64,000 nucleotides of DNA from Sabellastarte sp. h YS-2021 (Eukaryota > Annelida > Polychaeta > Sabellida > Sabellidae): the NCBI GenBank assembly GCA_964017235.1, contig OZ024929.1, positions 64,141,603-64,205,602 on the forward strand, given 5' to 3'. Shown here in pieces: positions 23,906-34,640 of the stretch. The first letter of the stretch is position 1; every line of letters starts with the position of its first letter. Under the pieces are notes generated by a model, which did no database searches, was not told where the DNA came from, and worked only from the letters and a program-made list of their open reading frames with translations. Both the position numbers and the translations under genes were made by a program.

Positions 23906-24195
23906 GAGATTTGTATATATGTACGTAGTGTAAACAGTTTCTACATGTACATACTATAATAAAAATTTAAAAAAATCAAGTGTGACGTGCTTCCTTCGGG
24001 AGGTTTATTGGCATTCTGGGACTGAACTCATCCCTCTCTTCCCCTACCTCAGAGCAGGTCTGTTAAAAAGGGGGGGGACGTCGGTATAGCCCCGGGTAAC
24101 CGGCTGCTGGCAACCGACCATGGCCTTACAGGGTTTCCTGACCTTAAGGTCAACCCAGGCCTGGGCCTATAGGTCTCCTGACGAAGTCAGCCTAG
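23906..24195. other. DIRS-2 3' non-coding region
   Basis: It contains an AT-rich segment with AATAAAA (23959-23965) that could act as a polyadenylation signal, a run of G at 24071-24078 and CCGGTTACC-type motifs. No ORF. Confidence 0.4.
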
Positions 24196-24482
24196 ACAAT
24201 TTTTATAAGTTAATACCTTATCCAATGGACACACAAGACCCTCCCACCGACCCCGCTATCAGCCTACTAGGGGTCTAATAGGTTTAGACAACAAAAAAGA
24301 TGCTATGACGTCAGGTTGTCTAGACAGGAAGGAAGTACGAGGCGCCATCTGGGGAGTGCACAGTACTGGGACCGGCCAGCTGGTGGAAACACAGGACGTC
24401 TTTTTCTGGCGTTTGGCGGGCCGGTCTGTGCCGACCGGATAAGCAATTGTCCATTGGATAGGGTATTAACTTATAAAAATTT
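24196..24482. repeat. Inverted-repeat module ending DIRS-2
   Basis: The arm around 24200-24233 (containing ATAAGTTAATACCTTATCCA) is matched by its reverse complement at 24447-24482 (TGGATAGGGTATTAACTTAT) with a single mismatch over ~34 bases. A smaller inner pair, GGTTTAGACAAC and GTTGTCTAGAC, lies at ~24280 and ~24309. The layout is like 677-925. Confidence 0.8.
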
Positions 24483-25493
24483 AATTTACTTATTAAATTT
24501 GCAATTTTGTGTTTTTGCCTTTTATCTCTTTTATTCTTTTAGAATGTATTGAGAGGTATTGGGAAACCTTATGTGAAGAGTCTAGATAGCTGGTCAGATT
24601 TACCCCCTGCCCCTTTTATGGATCAAACTGGATTCATCAAATAGCCGATTTTGTGTTTTTGCCTTTTATCTCTTTTATTCTTTTAGAGTTTTAGAATGTA
24701 TTGAGAGGTATTGGGAAACCTCATGTGAAGAGTCTAGATAGCTGGTCAGATTTACCACCCCCCCACCCCCCCCCACCCACCCCTTTTATGGATCAAACTG
24801 GATTCATCAAATAGCCGATTTTGTGTTTTTGCCTTATATCTATTTTATTCTTGCTTTAGAGATTTGCAATGTATTCAGAGGTATTGGGAAACCTTATGTG
24901 AAGAGTCTAGATAGCTGGTCAGATTTACCAGATAGATGTGTTCAAAGCATTGTGTCATAAACTTCTTGCCTTTCTAAAGGCTCACATTTTACTATGCCTT
25001 TTTCTAAAATGTAAATAAATATTTGGCATTTATAAAGCACTGTTACTCTTTAATTAAGTAGTTTTATGGTGTAACTTTCGACCTATTATAAGTATTGATG
25101 CTTTATGCATTCTTAGCCAGAGCATTTATTCAATTAACTTTTCGCAATTTATGACCATAGAAAACAAAATAAAGCTTAAATTTTTCTTTCATGTTAATGC
25201 ATGAACTTCCACACTGTCTGCTTAACTTTCACTTCTTCTCTCAGCACTGCATGTTTTTATTTTCAAAAACCTTTTTCTACTGTATATTATATTGTAGTGA
25301 ACCTTTTTGGGACGCTTAGTTTTTGTTAGCAAAAACATTTTTCTAGTTCACAAATAATTCAGAATTGTCTAGTTAATGGGAACACAAATCACTCATGTAG
25401 TGTTCATCACAAGTAATTCACATATAACTCAGAAATAATTAATTCATAATGTGCTTGTATATTTGTTACAGGTAAGCATTATAAAATTGCACA

Positions 25494-26345
25494 ACACAAA
25501 AATGCTTGTATGTCCTAAACCATGTGAGATAGAGCAATTTTAACAAAATTTATGAGCCACACGGTACCTAAGCCAGAAATTTTTCCTCTTTCCAAAAATG
25601 GCAGCCATTTTGAATTTTCAAATTTTTGACAAAAATGGTAAAACTTAAAATTGCTTGTATCTCCTAAACCGTGCGAGATAGAGCGATTTCGGTGAAATTT
25701 TTGGCCCACAGGGTATATATTGAAGATACTCTGCTCAATTTTCAAAAAATTTTCCTCTTTCCAAAAATGGCGGCTATTTTGAATTTTTGACAAAAATGGT
25801 AAAACTTAAAATTGCTTGTATCTCCTAAAACGTGCGAGATAGAGCGATTTTGGCGACATTTTTGGCCCACACGTTGTATATGCAAGATACTCTGCTCAAT
25901 TTTCAAAAAATTTTCCTCTTTCCAAAAATGGCGGCTATTTTGAATTTTTGACAAAAATGGTAAAACTTAAAATTGCTTGTATCTCCTAAAACGTGCGAAA
26001 TAGAGCGATTTCGGCGAAATTTTTGGCCCACAGGGTGTATATGGAAGATACTCTGCTCAATTTTCAAAAAATTTTCCTCTTTCCAAAAATGGCGGCCATT
26101 TTGAATTTTCGAATTTTTGACAAAAATGGTAAAACTTAAAATTGCTTGTATCTCCTAAACCGTGCGAGATCGAGTGATTTTGGCAAAATTTTTGGCCCAC
26201 AGGGTATATAAGCAAGATACTTTGCCCATTTTTCAAAAAAAATTTCCTCTTTCCAAACATGGTAGCCATTTTGAATTTTCGAATTTTTGACAAAAATGGT
26301 AAAACTTAAAATTGCTTGTATCTCCTAAACCATTTTAAATTTTCC
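25494..26345. repeat. ~160-bp tandem array in the 3' half of H2
   Basis: Five to six units carry 'cttgtatctcctaaaccgtg', 'cgagatagagcgatttcggc', 'acagggtatat' and AAAATGGCGGCCATTTTG. They are diverged cousins of the 169-bp units in H1 and H4. Confidence 0.85.
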
Positions 26346-26494
26346 AATTTTTTTTTTGATATAATTTCAGATTGACAGGGTATCTAGGCAAGATCTTCTT
26401 TCTATTATAAGCAGCCAACACCATCTTTCTTTTGGGACGCTTTGTTTTTGCCATGCAAAAACAATTGCTTTGCTTCGCTAGCGATCCTCTAGTT

Positions 26495-27463
26495 TCAGTG
26501 GCTATGCCACCAGACTGGCTGTGCCAGGAACTGGAGCATCTCAACTGCACTGTTGCTGAAGGTTATCCTTCAAGAAGCCAAGATTCTGCCGGTTTAAAGA
26601 AGGATCAGTTCGTTAAAATGCCCAAATCACAGTCTAGGTGGCACCAAATGCACCTAATCAAACCGGATGGACCCCATTGCCCAGGTAGAACAGTTTTTAG
26701 TTGGCACAATGCATAAGCCAAGGTTAATTCACAGTTTCCGTGGATAACTAAAGCTTCTTCCTACCCTCCTGCTGGCCCCATTTCCCATCCTATCTCACAA
26801 GAATATCTCAGGAGATGGGAAAAGTGTGCACGTGAAGATACATACATTATCAATCATGCTGCGGGTTTTAACCGATGTTCATCAGAACTGTAGGGTAGGA
26901 TGTCAGGTCACGTGAATATGTTGTGCTCAAGGATTAACAAGGGTAAGGCCCCGAAGGAAGTGTCTGTTGCTTAAAATGACTTGAAGGACCTAATGGCCTT
27001 CCATCAAAGCATTTCGGGAGCAATGGGGACAGCTTTACAACATTTAGCAGACAGTTCTTTTGTTCACCTAACAAACCTCATCCTGCTTAGGAGGGATTCC
27101 TACCTAGAACATATCAAACCTGGAGTGAAGCAGGACACATGGCTTCAGTTGTGTAATGCTCCTTTGTTTGGGTATGGCTTATTCCCAGATAACATTATTT
27201 GCCAAGCAGAGCAGGATATTGATAAACATGATTCTGCCAGTGTAGCTCCGGGACCCGGTCCGGGTGCCCAGCAGCACACTTCTTGGCGTTCAAGGAACAG
27301 ATACCGGCCATATGATCGACGGGAAAGTACAGCCTCCACTGGACAACAGCCTCAACAGCCTTGGAGGCAGTTTAGTAAAAGTAGTAGGTCAAGGGGTTGC
27401 GATAGATGCAGAGGTTCTACCCCTCGTTTTTCTAAATCCCGTCGGTACCCAAAATACAAATGA
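26495..27463 (+). pseudogene. DIRS-3 gag-like ORF, C-terminal part
   Basis: The first reading (26495-26713) holds PPDWLCQELEHLNCTVAEGY and FVKMPKSQSRWHQMHLIK. After stops, the reading 26981-27463 gives FHQSISGAMGTALQHLADSS, LTNLILLRRDSYLEHIKPG and a basic Arg/Ser-rich tail (SRSRGCDRCRGSTPRF). This matches the position and general character of DIRS-1 residues at 10900-11130 (LVLLRREAEMTLLQPHLGE). Stops near 26714 and elsewhere break it. Confidence 0.6.
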
Positions 27464-27469
27464 CAATTA

Positions 27470-28140
27470 TTGTGTCAGTCCGACATCAAAAATGTGCAGT
27501 GTAACTCATTCGGACCAAGTTCTTTCTACACAGACAGTAAAGTTTTCAAAGATACATCAGAAACAAATTGTGTCATGTCCTGTTGCTTGTCATGTTCCTT
27601 TTGCAGGTACAAGCGGGCAACCACAAAAGAAAGATATAAGCCCCGTTCATATGAAGAGAGAAATAAAGCATGTCAAAGGTGTATCTTGAGTCGTTCCTTG
27701 TCCTTTTGCCCCCAATGTTCCAAGTGCCCCCAGTGTTGCAAACAGTCTCACAGTGGGAGGTCGCTTACAGAAGTTTTGGCAAGTTTGGGAAAACTTGGGT
27801 TCAAATCCCAGGGTAATCTCGATTTTGAAAGAGGGTTACACGCTTCCCTTCAAAATGAGCCCCCCTCTCACAAGGTCACCAGTGGTTCGGAGTGGTTATG
27901 CAAACCCGGTCAAGAACCGGTTTCTAAAAGACCACTGATACAAAAGTTGGTAGTAGAGAAAGTGGTTGTCTGCTCATCACTAGCCTTCTACAACCGGTTG
28001 TTCTTAATACCCAAACCAAATCAAAAGTGGAGACCGATTTTGGATCTAAGCCAATTAAATTTGTATCTCTGCCCGGAAACTTTCAAAATGGAAACACCCG
28101 AAACAATCCGACTGTCCCTACAACAAGGGGAGTGGGTGAC
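27470..28140 (+). pseudogene. DIRS-3 Cys-rich region and RT N-terminus
   Basis: A Cys-rich stretch (CCLSCSFC near 27585; CPQCSKCPQCC near 27705-27740) looks like one or two zinc-binding modules between gag and RT. In another frame 27770-27930 gives GSNPRVISILKEGYTLPFK, the RT leading edge. From ~27960 the first frame gives FYNRLFLIPKPNQKWRPILD and FKMETPETIRLSLQQGEW. A one-base slip in a T run near 28141 moves the rest of RT to the next frame. Confidence 0.7.
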
Positions 28141-29020
28141 CTTTTGGACTTCAGCGATGCCTACTTCCATATCCCCATTCAACAAAGGTCGAGAAAGTAT
28201 CTGAGGTTCTTCCTAAACAGTCAAACATTCCAGTTCACTGCCCTCCCTTTTGGGTTGGCCACAGCTCCCCTAGAGTTTACAAAGGTGGTCAAGGAGGTAA
28301 AACTCATGGCACAAGCCAGGGGTATCCGGATCCACCAGTACCTAGACGACTGGTTACTGAGAGCCCCTTGCCCAGAAACCTGCCTACAACATACCCAGAC
28401 CCTCTTGGCCCTTTGCCAACAATTAGGGTGGGTAGTAAACATGAAGAAATCGCAATTCACACCACAGCAGGTCTTCAATTTCGTAGGTTACTGGTTCGAT
28501 CTGGTGACCGGGCAGGTCCTACCCACTCAGGACAGGTGGACAACCCTTCAAGAGAAGTTCAAATTCATCAAGCACCGGAAAAGTTGCACAGTCAGACAAT
28601 TCATATCTTTGATAGGGCTTCTTACAGCAACAGAGAAACAGGTGTGGTCAGGTCGTCTTCACATGAGACCCATTCAGTGGCACTTGAAGCGACACTGGCA
28701 TGTCCCCGAAGTTTTGGAAAAAGTCATTCCGGTTCCCCAGTCACTCCATCCTCACCTAGATTGGTGGTTGGACGAGGACCATGTTCTACGGGGCCAACCT
28801 CTGCACCCCCTTCAACATGCTCTTCAGCTGTTTACAGACGCCTCAAATGAAGGCTGGGGCGCACACTTAGGGGACTCCACTGCAAGAGGCGTCTGGTCAG
28901 TCTCCGAAAGTCGCCTCCACATAAACTTTCTGGAGTTAAAGGCAGTATTTCTGGCCCTAAAGAGTTTCGAGCATCTTTGCAGGGACCAGATTGTTCTTAT
29001 AGCCACGGACAACACGACAC
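28141..29020 (+). pseudogene. DIRS-3 reverse transcriptase palm/thumb and RNase H
   Basis: It reads LDFSDAYFHIPIQQRSRKYL (motif A intact), FTALPFGLATAPLEF (motif B) and IHQYLDDWLLRAPC (intact Asp-Asp), then FNFVGYWFDL. RNase H follows: LQLFTDASNEGWGAHL, LELKAVFLAL and LIATDNTT. Sequence around 29010 lacks the expected TVVSFINK segment, so an out-of-frame deletion disrupts the end of RNase H. This is the only one of the three DIRS copies here with an intact RT active-site motif. Confidence 0.85.
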
Positions 29021-29350
29021 GACATGAGATCAGGCTCTCTCTGTGCCCTCCTTTGGAGACTTCTGTTGTGGTGTCACCCAAGAGGAATAACTCTCAAGGC
29101 TCGACACATTCCGGGGCAGTTGAATGTGATAGCAGACAAACTATCCAGACACAACCAGCTGATCTAGACAGAGTGGTCCCTCTCTCAGCACGTGTTCAAT
29201 CTCTTGTGTTCGAGATGGGCCCAGCCACAGGTAGACCTATTTGCAACCCAGTTCAACAACAAACTTCCCAAGTTTGTGTCGCCAGTACCGGATCAGACTG
29301 CCTGGGCAGTGGACGCACTGAGTCTGTAATGGGAAAACCTGGATGTTTAT

Positions 29351-29846
29351 GCCTTTTCTCGCATGCACGCATGCACAGTGCACCGGCAGGGAGGCTATAC
29401 AGCCACCTGGCGAATGAACAGGACACTACAGTGATGCTTCTAGAGCGCGGGATACGCGATATATCGCGAGTTTTAGTACTAGCCCGCAATTCGGTATATT
29501 CGGCGCGTTCGGTAGAAGACGCGATCCCGCATGTTTACAAAAGGAAGAGGCTATATACACGCCGACGTGTACATAACGGTCGTTACTGCTCTTATATACA
29601 CGCCGGCGTGCATATTAGAGTAGTTTATTCCTTATATACATGCCACTGGCGTGTATATAAAAGAGTTGAGAATATTATATGCATAACATATTAATAGACG
29701 TGAATGTAATATTTTAAATAATGGTGACATATTATAACATATCGTGTTTATAAAAAATACTAAATAAAAATGTCAATAAAATAATATTATATTTTAAATC
29801 AGAACATGCTATTAAAAATGTCTACTGGTTGTAAGCATTATTTACA
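29351..29846. other. Non-coding stretch with CACGCCGGCGTG-type palindromes
   Basis: After the DIRS-3 break there is a CG-containing segment (palindrome CGCGATATATCGCG at ~29454-29467), then three copies of TATACACGCCGRCGTGYAT-like palindromes at ~29558, ~29595 and ~29635. No coding sequence. Confidence 0.5.
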
Positions 29847-29968
29847 GAATAAAACACTTCTTTCTGGGCAATATCGTGATTTATGAAGCCCGAGTGCAAG
29901 TGATATTGCCCGAGGGCCGATAGGCTTCATAAATCACAATATTGCCCAGAAAGAAGTGTTTTATTCTG
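29847..29968. repeat. 46-bp inverted repeat with 30-bp loop
   Basis: The arm starting CAGAATAAAACACTTCTTTC at 29847 returns as its reverse complement ending at 29968, with one mismatch (C/T in 'caatatYgtg'). The loop is ~30 bases. This is a fold-back element or a palindrome formed by duplication. Confidence 0.9.
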
Positions 29969-30398
29969 TTTATTATACCGAAAGTATTCATTTTTCATCT
30001 TTTTAATACATCAGTAATTGCATACAAAAGTGCAAGAGTCTGCCTTTGCAGAGATTAGGCACTGTAAAAGTATAGGAGAAGAGAGTAGAATTTTGTAGTC
30101 TGTTTAAATATAATGAAATGTGATGTCACAAAACCAACTCTATGTACGTCATTCACTATCCAATTCTTCTATAAAGAGACTATAGAAAATCAATATATCC
30201 CCAACTTGTTGTTCACTAATTACGTCATTATGTGACGTAACAATGACGTACCCAGTACAGAACATCTAGTTTGTTTACATTCCAAGACTAAAAGGGCATC
30301 GGAGTGATATTTTTTGTTCAAAACGGGCAATATCATGTCATATTGCCCGCAAATACTACAATCTGATTGGCTGAAACTCACTTGAGGTATAATAAACA
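29968..30398. mobile_element. MITE-like unit with 13-bp terminal inverted repeats
   Basis: TGTTTATTATACC at 29968 and GGTATAATAAACA at 30386 are exact reverse complements about 430 bases apart. Near the right end is another small inverted pair (CGGGCAATATCATG / CATATTGCCCG). It has no coding capacity. The transposon superfamily is not assignable from the flanks. Confidence 0.55.
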
Positions 30399-33300
30399 CC
30401 AATAATGCTTTAATCTTTTATAGGCATTATATACATGCTGGCGTGTGTAGTTCTGCTTGAGCTAATATTAAAAATATCATATTTGTAAAATTTATTTATT
30501 TTTACTCTATAAACTTGACTTTAACTTGAAAATTTTTGCACAAAAAGTGAATGTATGTGGGAGTATTTAATGTACATATTTACTGATTTCACATATTTAC
30601 TGTAACATATATACATTATTTTTGATGAAAGAAGCAAAATATAAGCTCTCATTTAGAAAACCTAATGTCATTGGAAGTTTACACTAAAATATGAATTATA
30701 ATTTCCTTAAAACATATTTTTTTGACAAAAATTATAATATCCCAGTTGTTCAGAAAAGAAAAACCTAAGTTAAATAGAAGTAATCACTATACCATGAAAA
30801 CTCCATTGACACAAAAATGCCAAAGACAACCATACATATTAAAAAATTTTATTTTCATGTATATAAATTAATATTATATTAAATTTGGATCACATACTGT
30901 GACTTCACACTAGCACTTAGGTCTAAATGGCCCACAGCAAATATGATCCCAATGCATTGGTGAAATTTATAAAATGTCATTCATTTCTTATTTAGGGACA
31001 AATAAAGTAACTATTATAAACCAATTTATAAAAAAATACCAAATAAGATCCATTTGGTGTAATTTAACAAATATAGTAACCATTTTTTAAGAAATTTCAT
31101 TGGTTAAAACTGGCGTGTATATAAGGAGTTAATTGCCCTTATGTACACGTCGGCGTGTCTATAGCAGATTCGTTTACAAAATGGAGGGGCACCGATCGTT
31201 TCACCAGAATCCTTTAATTTTATCATCATGAAGGCTATATTTGGTCGTTTTTCCGTGAAAACTGTTATTTCATACGAAAACAAAATGGATACTACAGTTT
31301 GAAAGTGGATGATGCAAACGTCAGATACTAACAACAATACTGTTGAACCTGTTCATACAGCATGTGTGTTACCTCATATCTTCTCATGAATATTAATGAG
31401 TTGGGAGCTATGGCCGTGAGTTCTCAAGTTTAAAGTGTTAGATCTTTGTTGAGGGTTCCATTTTATAAAATATTGCTAGAAAAGTATTGTAGAATATGGC
31501 CCCAGGTCTTTAATATTTTTTTATCCAAGCACTGATTCAGATATTAAAAATTAATGTGATCTAAGTTGGATCAGTTTCCATCTTCAATTTTTTTCATGAT
31601 CCATACAGTAGCATTTGTGTAATCCTGCTAACAAACATACGGACAGACAAATGCTTCTGAAATTAATCCCTCTTTGGCGGATGTACAAGTTCCCATTTTT
31701 ATTGACCAAGCCCCCACATTTTTCGGACATGGGGGGGAACTGCCCCCACATTTCAAAATTTCTAGAATTATCCTCACAAGGATAAACCCACCCTATCTCC
31801 CCACTAAAATTTGTTTTTTTCTGGGGACCAAAAATACAATGAAGACAACGATTACTGCACAAGTATTCGCAGACAAAGGGGTCACCAGCCGACAAGGACA
31901 TTTCTTTTAAAATTCGTGTTGGTCGATATGTTTTGCTCCACAAAACCAAACCAAGCAGTTGTGAGGATAATGTAAGTATATAACTTATACAAAGTTAAAT
32001 TACAATATAATTTGTTACATTTTGTTTCTTGGACTTATAAATCTTTTTATGGGTTCTTTGCTTTCCACACCCTTGCACAGATTGGAGCTGATTTGTTTTT
32101 TTGGCAACATCTGGCAACAATTGTTGCCATGGCAACACTTTTAAAATTTTTCTTAGGCTGAAAAATCTTTTGTTGGGGTTCTTTGCATTCCAAACCCCTG
32201 CATGGCTTGGAACTGATTAGCTTTTCATCAATATCTGGCAACAAGTGTTGCCACTTTTTTCTGTTTCTAGGTTGTGGATATAAAAAGTCCTGGAGAAGAC
32301 CTGTACGGTAAAGTGACCTTACACTCCACAAGATTAGGCAATGATCTTGCTCGTTTGCTGTCTCGCACAATTTTAAGTATTTTCTTCTTTCTTCCATGAA
32401 GAGAGGAGGCAGACAGGACCCATTTTGCACAATGCATTACCTTGTATGGGCATATGACTAGCAGTTTAAAGGGGAAAGTTTTCATCCAGGGACGAAAATC
32501 TCCTCAAATTACAAAGATCATACATTTGGAGTCTTTATACACAAATATCAACAAACACCACAGCTTACTGGGATATAACATATCACTTTTTGACAGCACA
32601 GATAAACTCTTCCTTCCAGACTAAAATTGCATAAGTCCTCGCAGAATTTTATTACTTGATGCAGTTTTTAACTGTTTTAAGGTACACAAACTTTATTTAA
32701 ATATTTAACAGCAGAATCCTACATAAGCCCCTCTGAGATAAGTGTACATTACAATGCACTTGTCATGCAAGATTAGTTTGTTTACTTTAGCAGCGCACTT
32801 GACAGAGGAATGAAGGTTCTTAAATGCTCTTTGACCGATGGACTTTGGGCTTTCACAGTAGGTTACCAAGATGATACTGTATTGAATTTTTTGTTGACTG
32901 CTGACATATGGTGAAAACCTTATTTTTCAACAAGGTAGGGGTTCACCATGGCTTCATCCTTTTGAAAGATGGTCTGGATCTGCAAAAATACTGCCAATCG
33001 GCCAACTATTTTTGTCTATCCAGCATAATTTTAGTCCTTTCAAATTTCATCCGCTTCAGTCTTTAAACCAAAGCTGGTGACACAGTACAATTCTATTGAA
33101 ATTCTTGTTTCACTTAAAAATATTTATAAACGTTAAATATGGCCACAAGAGATATTGGACGAAGACTGCTCAGGACGCTACACTAAATGTACTAACTGCA
33201 TACACAGACCACGGACATATGGCAGCAATATATTTTCTTATTTTAAAGAAAATTGTTGAATATTTTATAAACATACTTACAGTTTGCTTGTGTAAAATAT

Positions 33301-33834
33301 CCATGCAACAATGCTTTATAAAAACCAAATAGGTTTTATATTTATCATATGAACTACGTAGTTTGCTAATCTACTGTGTACGCTTCAAAATTAAAAAACA
33401 TCTTATTCCTTCAAAATCAATTTCCGAACTGCGCAGTCATACAGATGACCCCTTATATTTGTAAACCTTTCACGTCACGTTTCTGGTCACTACTGGCCTT
33501 TCTACAGCACCACAAATATTGTTAGAAAATCCCAATAATAGATGCACTGTTTCCATGTTAAATTGACTGTTCGCCGCCGCCCATTGGATTATGGTGTCGC
33601 GAATATCTTCTTTTTACCAAAATAAAGTATTTTAAATCTACAAAAATATGAGATAAAAGCTTATAATTTCTTCAGATTTTAGGTTTGTTTCTAATATTTT
33701 ACGTACCACAGTTGTACATGCAGGCAATCAAGATGTAAGGCCGTAAAATGTCCATTATCGCCCACTGCTGCCCGGACTTGAGAATTGTTTTTAATGTCAG
33801 CATACCTGTCCGCATCTGTGAGAACAACTTCTCT
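30399..33834. other. AT-rich non-coding region without recognised genes
   Basis: Only short ORFs without domain signatures are present. It holds further GGCGTGTATA-type motifs (30435, 31110, 31148), a C-run/G-run inverted pair (CCCCCACATTTTTC / CATGGGGGGG near 31710-31737) and a two-unit ~125-bp tandem repeat at 32041-32275 ('ctggcaacaa.tgttgcca'). No RNA gene was recognised. Confidence 0.5.
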
Positions 33835-33960
33835 GAAAGTACAAGGCCCAGAGACATGCTTTTTCTTTTAAAAGATATTTTATCTATCAAGGATGAAAAA
33901 TTGTTCTAGGCATGCAGATCTGTTCGTTTTCCAGAGCCATTACAAGTGAGGTGTCAGCAC
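33835..33960 (+). repeat. Fragment related to the family B 5' region
   Basis: 'gagacatgct', 'aaaagatatttt.atctatc' and 'gatgaaaaattgtt' match the head of family B at 50812-50935 and 57821-57910. Confidence 0.6.
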
Positions 33961-34640
33961 ATTTTTAACCCCAGGGGTTATAGTCGTCCCCTGCACTGTC
34001 CGGGCGGCGGTGGCGGCGGGCATAAAGCTTGTGCATGTTTCACAGCCTATACCCCTGCACGGATTTTCACCAAATTTTCAGATGTTTACCCTAAGAGGAT
34101 CTAGAGCTTATTAGGTTTTGGGGGGTATCCGGTAACAACTTTTTCCATGGCAACACTTTTAAGATTTTCAGGTCTTAAAGTTTCTTGGTGTTCCACAGAC
34201 TAAACCCCTGCATGGATTTTCACCCAATTTTCAGGGGATGTTTACCCCAAGAGGATCTAGAGCTGATTAGGTTTTGGGGGGTATTCGGTTACAACTGTTG
34301 CCAAGGCAAAGCTTTTAAGATTTTCAGGTCTTAAAGTTTGTGGGTGTTCCACAGCCTAAACCCCTTCACGGATTTTCACCAAATTTTCAAGGGATGTTTA
34401 ACCCAAGAGGATCTAGAGCTGATTAGGTTTTTAGGGGTATCCGGTAACAACTGTTGCCATGACAACACTTAAGATTTTCAGGTCTTAAAGTTTGTGGGTG
34501 TTTCCACAGCCTTAACCCCTGCGTGGATTTTCACCAAATCTTCAGGATATGTTTACCCAAAGAGAATCTAGAGCTGATTAGGTTTTGGGGGGTATCTGGC
34601 AGCAACTGTTGCCATGGCAAAACTTAAAATTTTGGGGTCT
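33961..34640 (+). repeat. ~155-bp tandem repeat with a CCGGGCGGCGG head
   Basis: A G/C-rich head (GTCCGGGCGGCGGTGGCGGC at ~34000) is followed by four units carrying 'cccctgca.ggattttcacc', 'gaggatctagagctgattag', 'ggtaacaactgttgcca' and 'aagattttcaggtcttaaag'. It looks like a further hairpin/minisatellite element; its ends were not defined. Confidence 0.65.

Larger units (their letters stand above)
19285..24501 (+). mobile_element. DIRS-2, degraded DIRS-type retrotransposon
   Basis: It is a second subfamily, closer to DIRS-3 than to DIRS-1. The left 1.3 kb is non-coding with internal repeats. Gag-like remnants (20572-21150), RT, RNase H, methyltransferase-like region and tyrosine recombinase follow in broken frames, and the end is an inverted-repeat module at 24196-24482. 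The 5' limit is uncertain; no left terminal repeat was found. Confidence 0.7.
8225..25348 (+). mobile_element. Family H variant H3, split by the DIRS block
   Basis: The left part (8225-8866) starts ATTAAGCGTCCCTGAAAGGG with a terminal hairpin and a GCC run near 8276. It then has two ~165-bp units containing 'ggtattgggaaacc', 'gaagagtctagatagctggtca' and 'catcaaatagccgatttt'-type boxes. The same units resume at 24502 for about three more copies, followed by a unique tail, GGGACGCTTAGTTTTTGTTA and the end TTTTTCTAGTT at 25348. The 'tagccgatttt' box before 8871 and the 'attttgtgttttt' box at 24502 show the DIRS block landed within a repeat unit. Confidence 0.65.
7606..26494 (+). mobile_element. 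Family H element H2, split by H3 and its cargo
   Basis: The left part (7606-8224) begins ATTAAGCGTCCCGCGAGGGA and shares the H1 head and one tandem unit. The right part (25349-26494) holds five to six ~155-165-bp units of the same family, then the subterminal GGGACGCTTTGTTTTTGCC and the end GCGATCCTCTAGTT, as in H4 at 45941-45953. Reading across the two outer flanks (7605 to 26495) keeps the DIRS-3 frame with no added or lost base, which suggests integration without a target duplication. The intact element would be only ~1.8 kb; the rest of the span is nested insertion. Confidence 0.7.
26495..29350 (+). mobile_element. DIRS-3, second part (gag C-terminus, RT, RNase H)
   Basis: It continues the gag-like frame left at 7605. 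RT and RNase H follow; then the element breaks off at ~29350, just after the 'LDVYAF' segment of the methyltransferase-like region (compare LDAYAFPP at ~22620). No tyrosine recombinase of DIRS-3 is present in the window. Confidence 0.75.

Noticed and set aside
29253-29694. C-terminal 200 residues of the long reading 28027-29694
   Set aside because: After the RNase H deletion at ~29010 the frame is wrong for the domain, and past 29350 it reads non-coding palindromic DNA.
31584-32485. ORFs of 72-127 residues with Cys residues
   Set aside because: No family motif, no splice or start context, and overlapping readings on both strands; composition fits chance in AT-rich DNA with a short tandem repeat.
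33540-33605. CGCCGCCGCCCATTGG as a CpG promoter with CCAAT box
   Set aside because: It is a single short G/C patch with no adjacent ORF or exon; similar patches head several repeat elements here.
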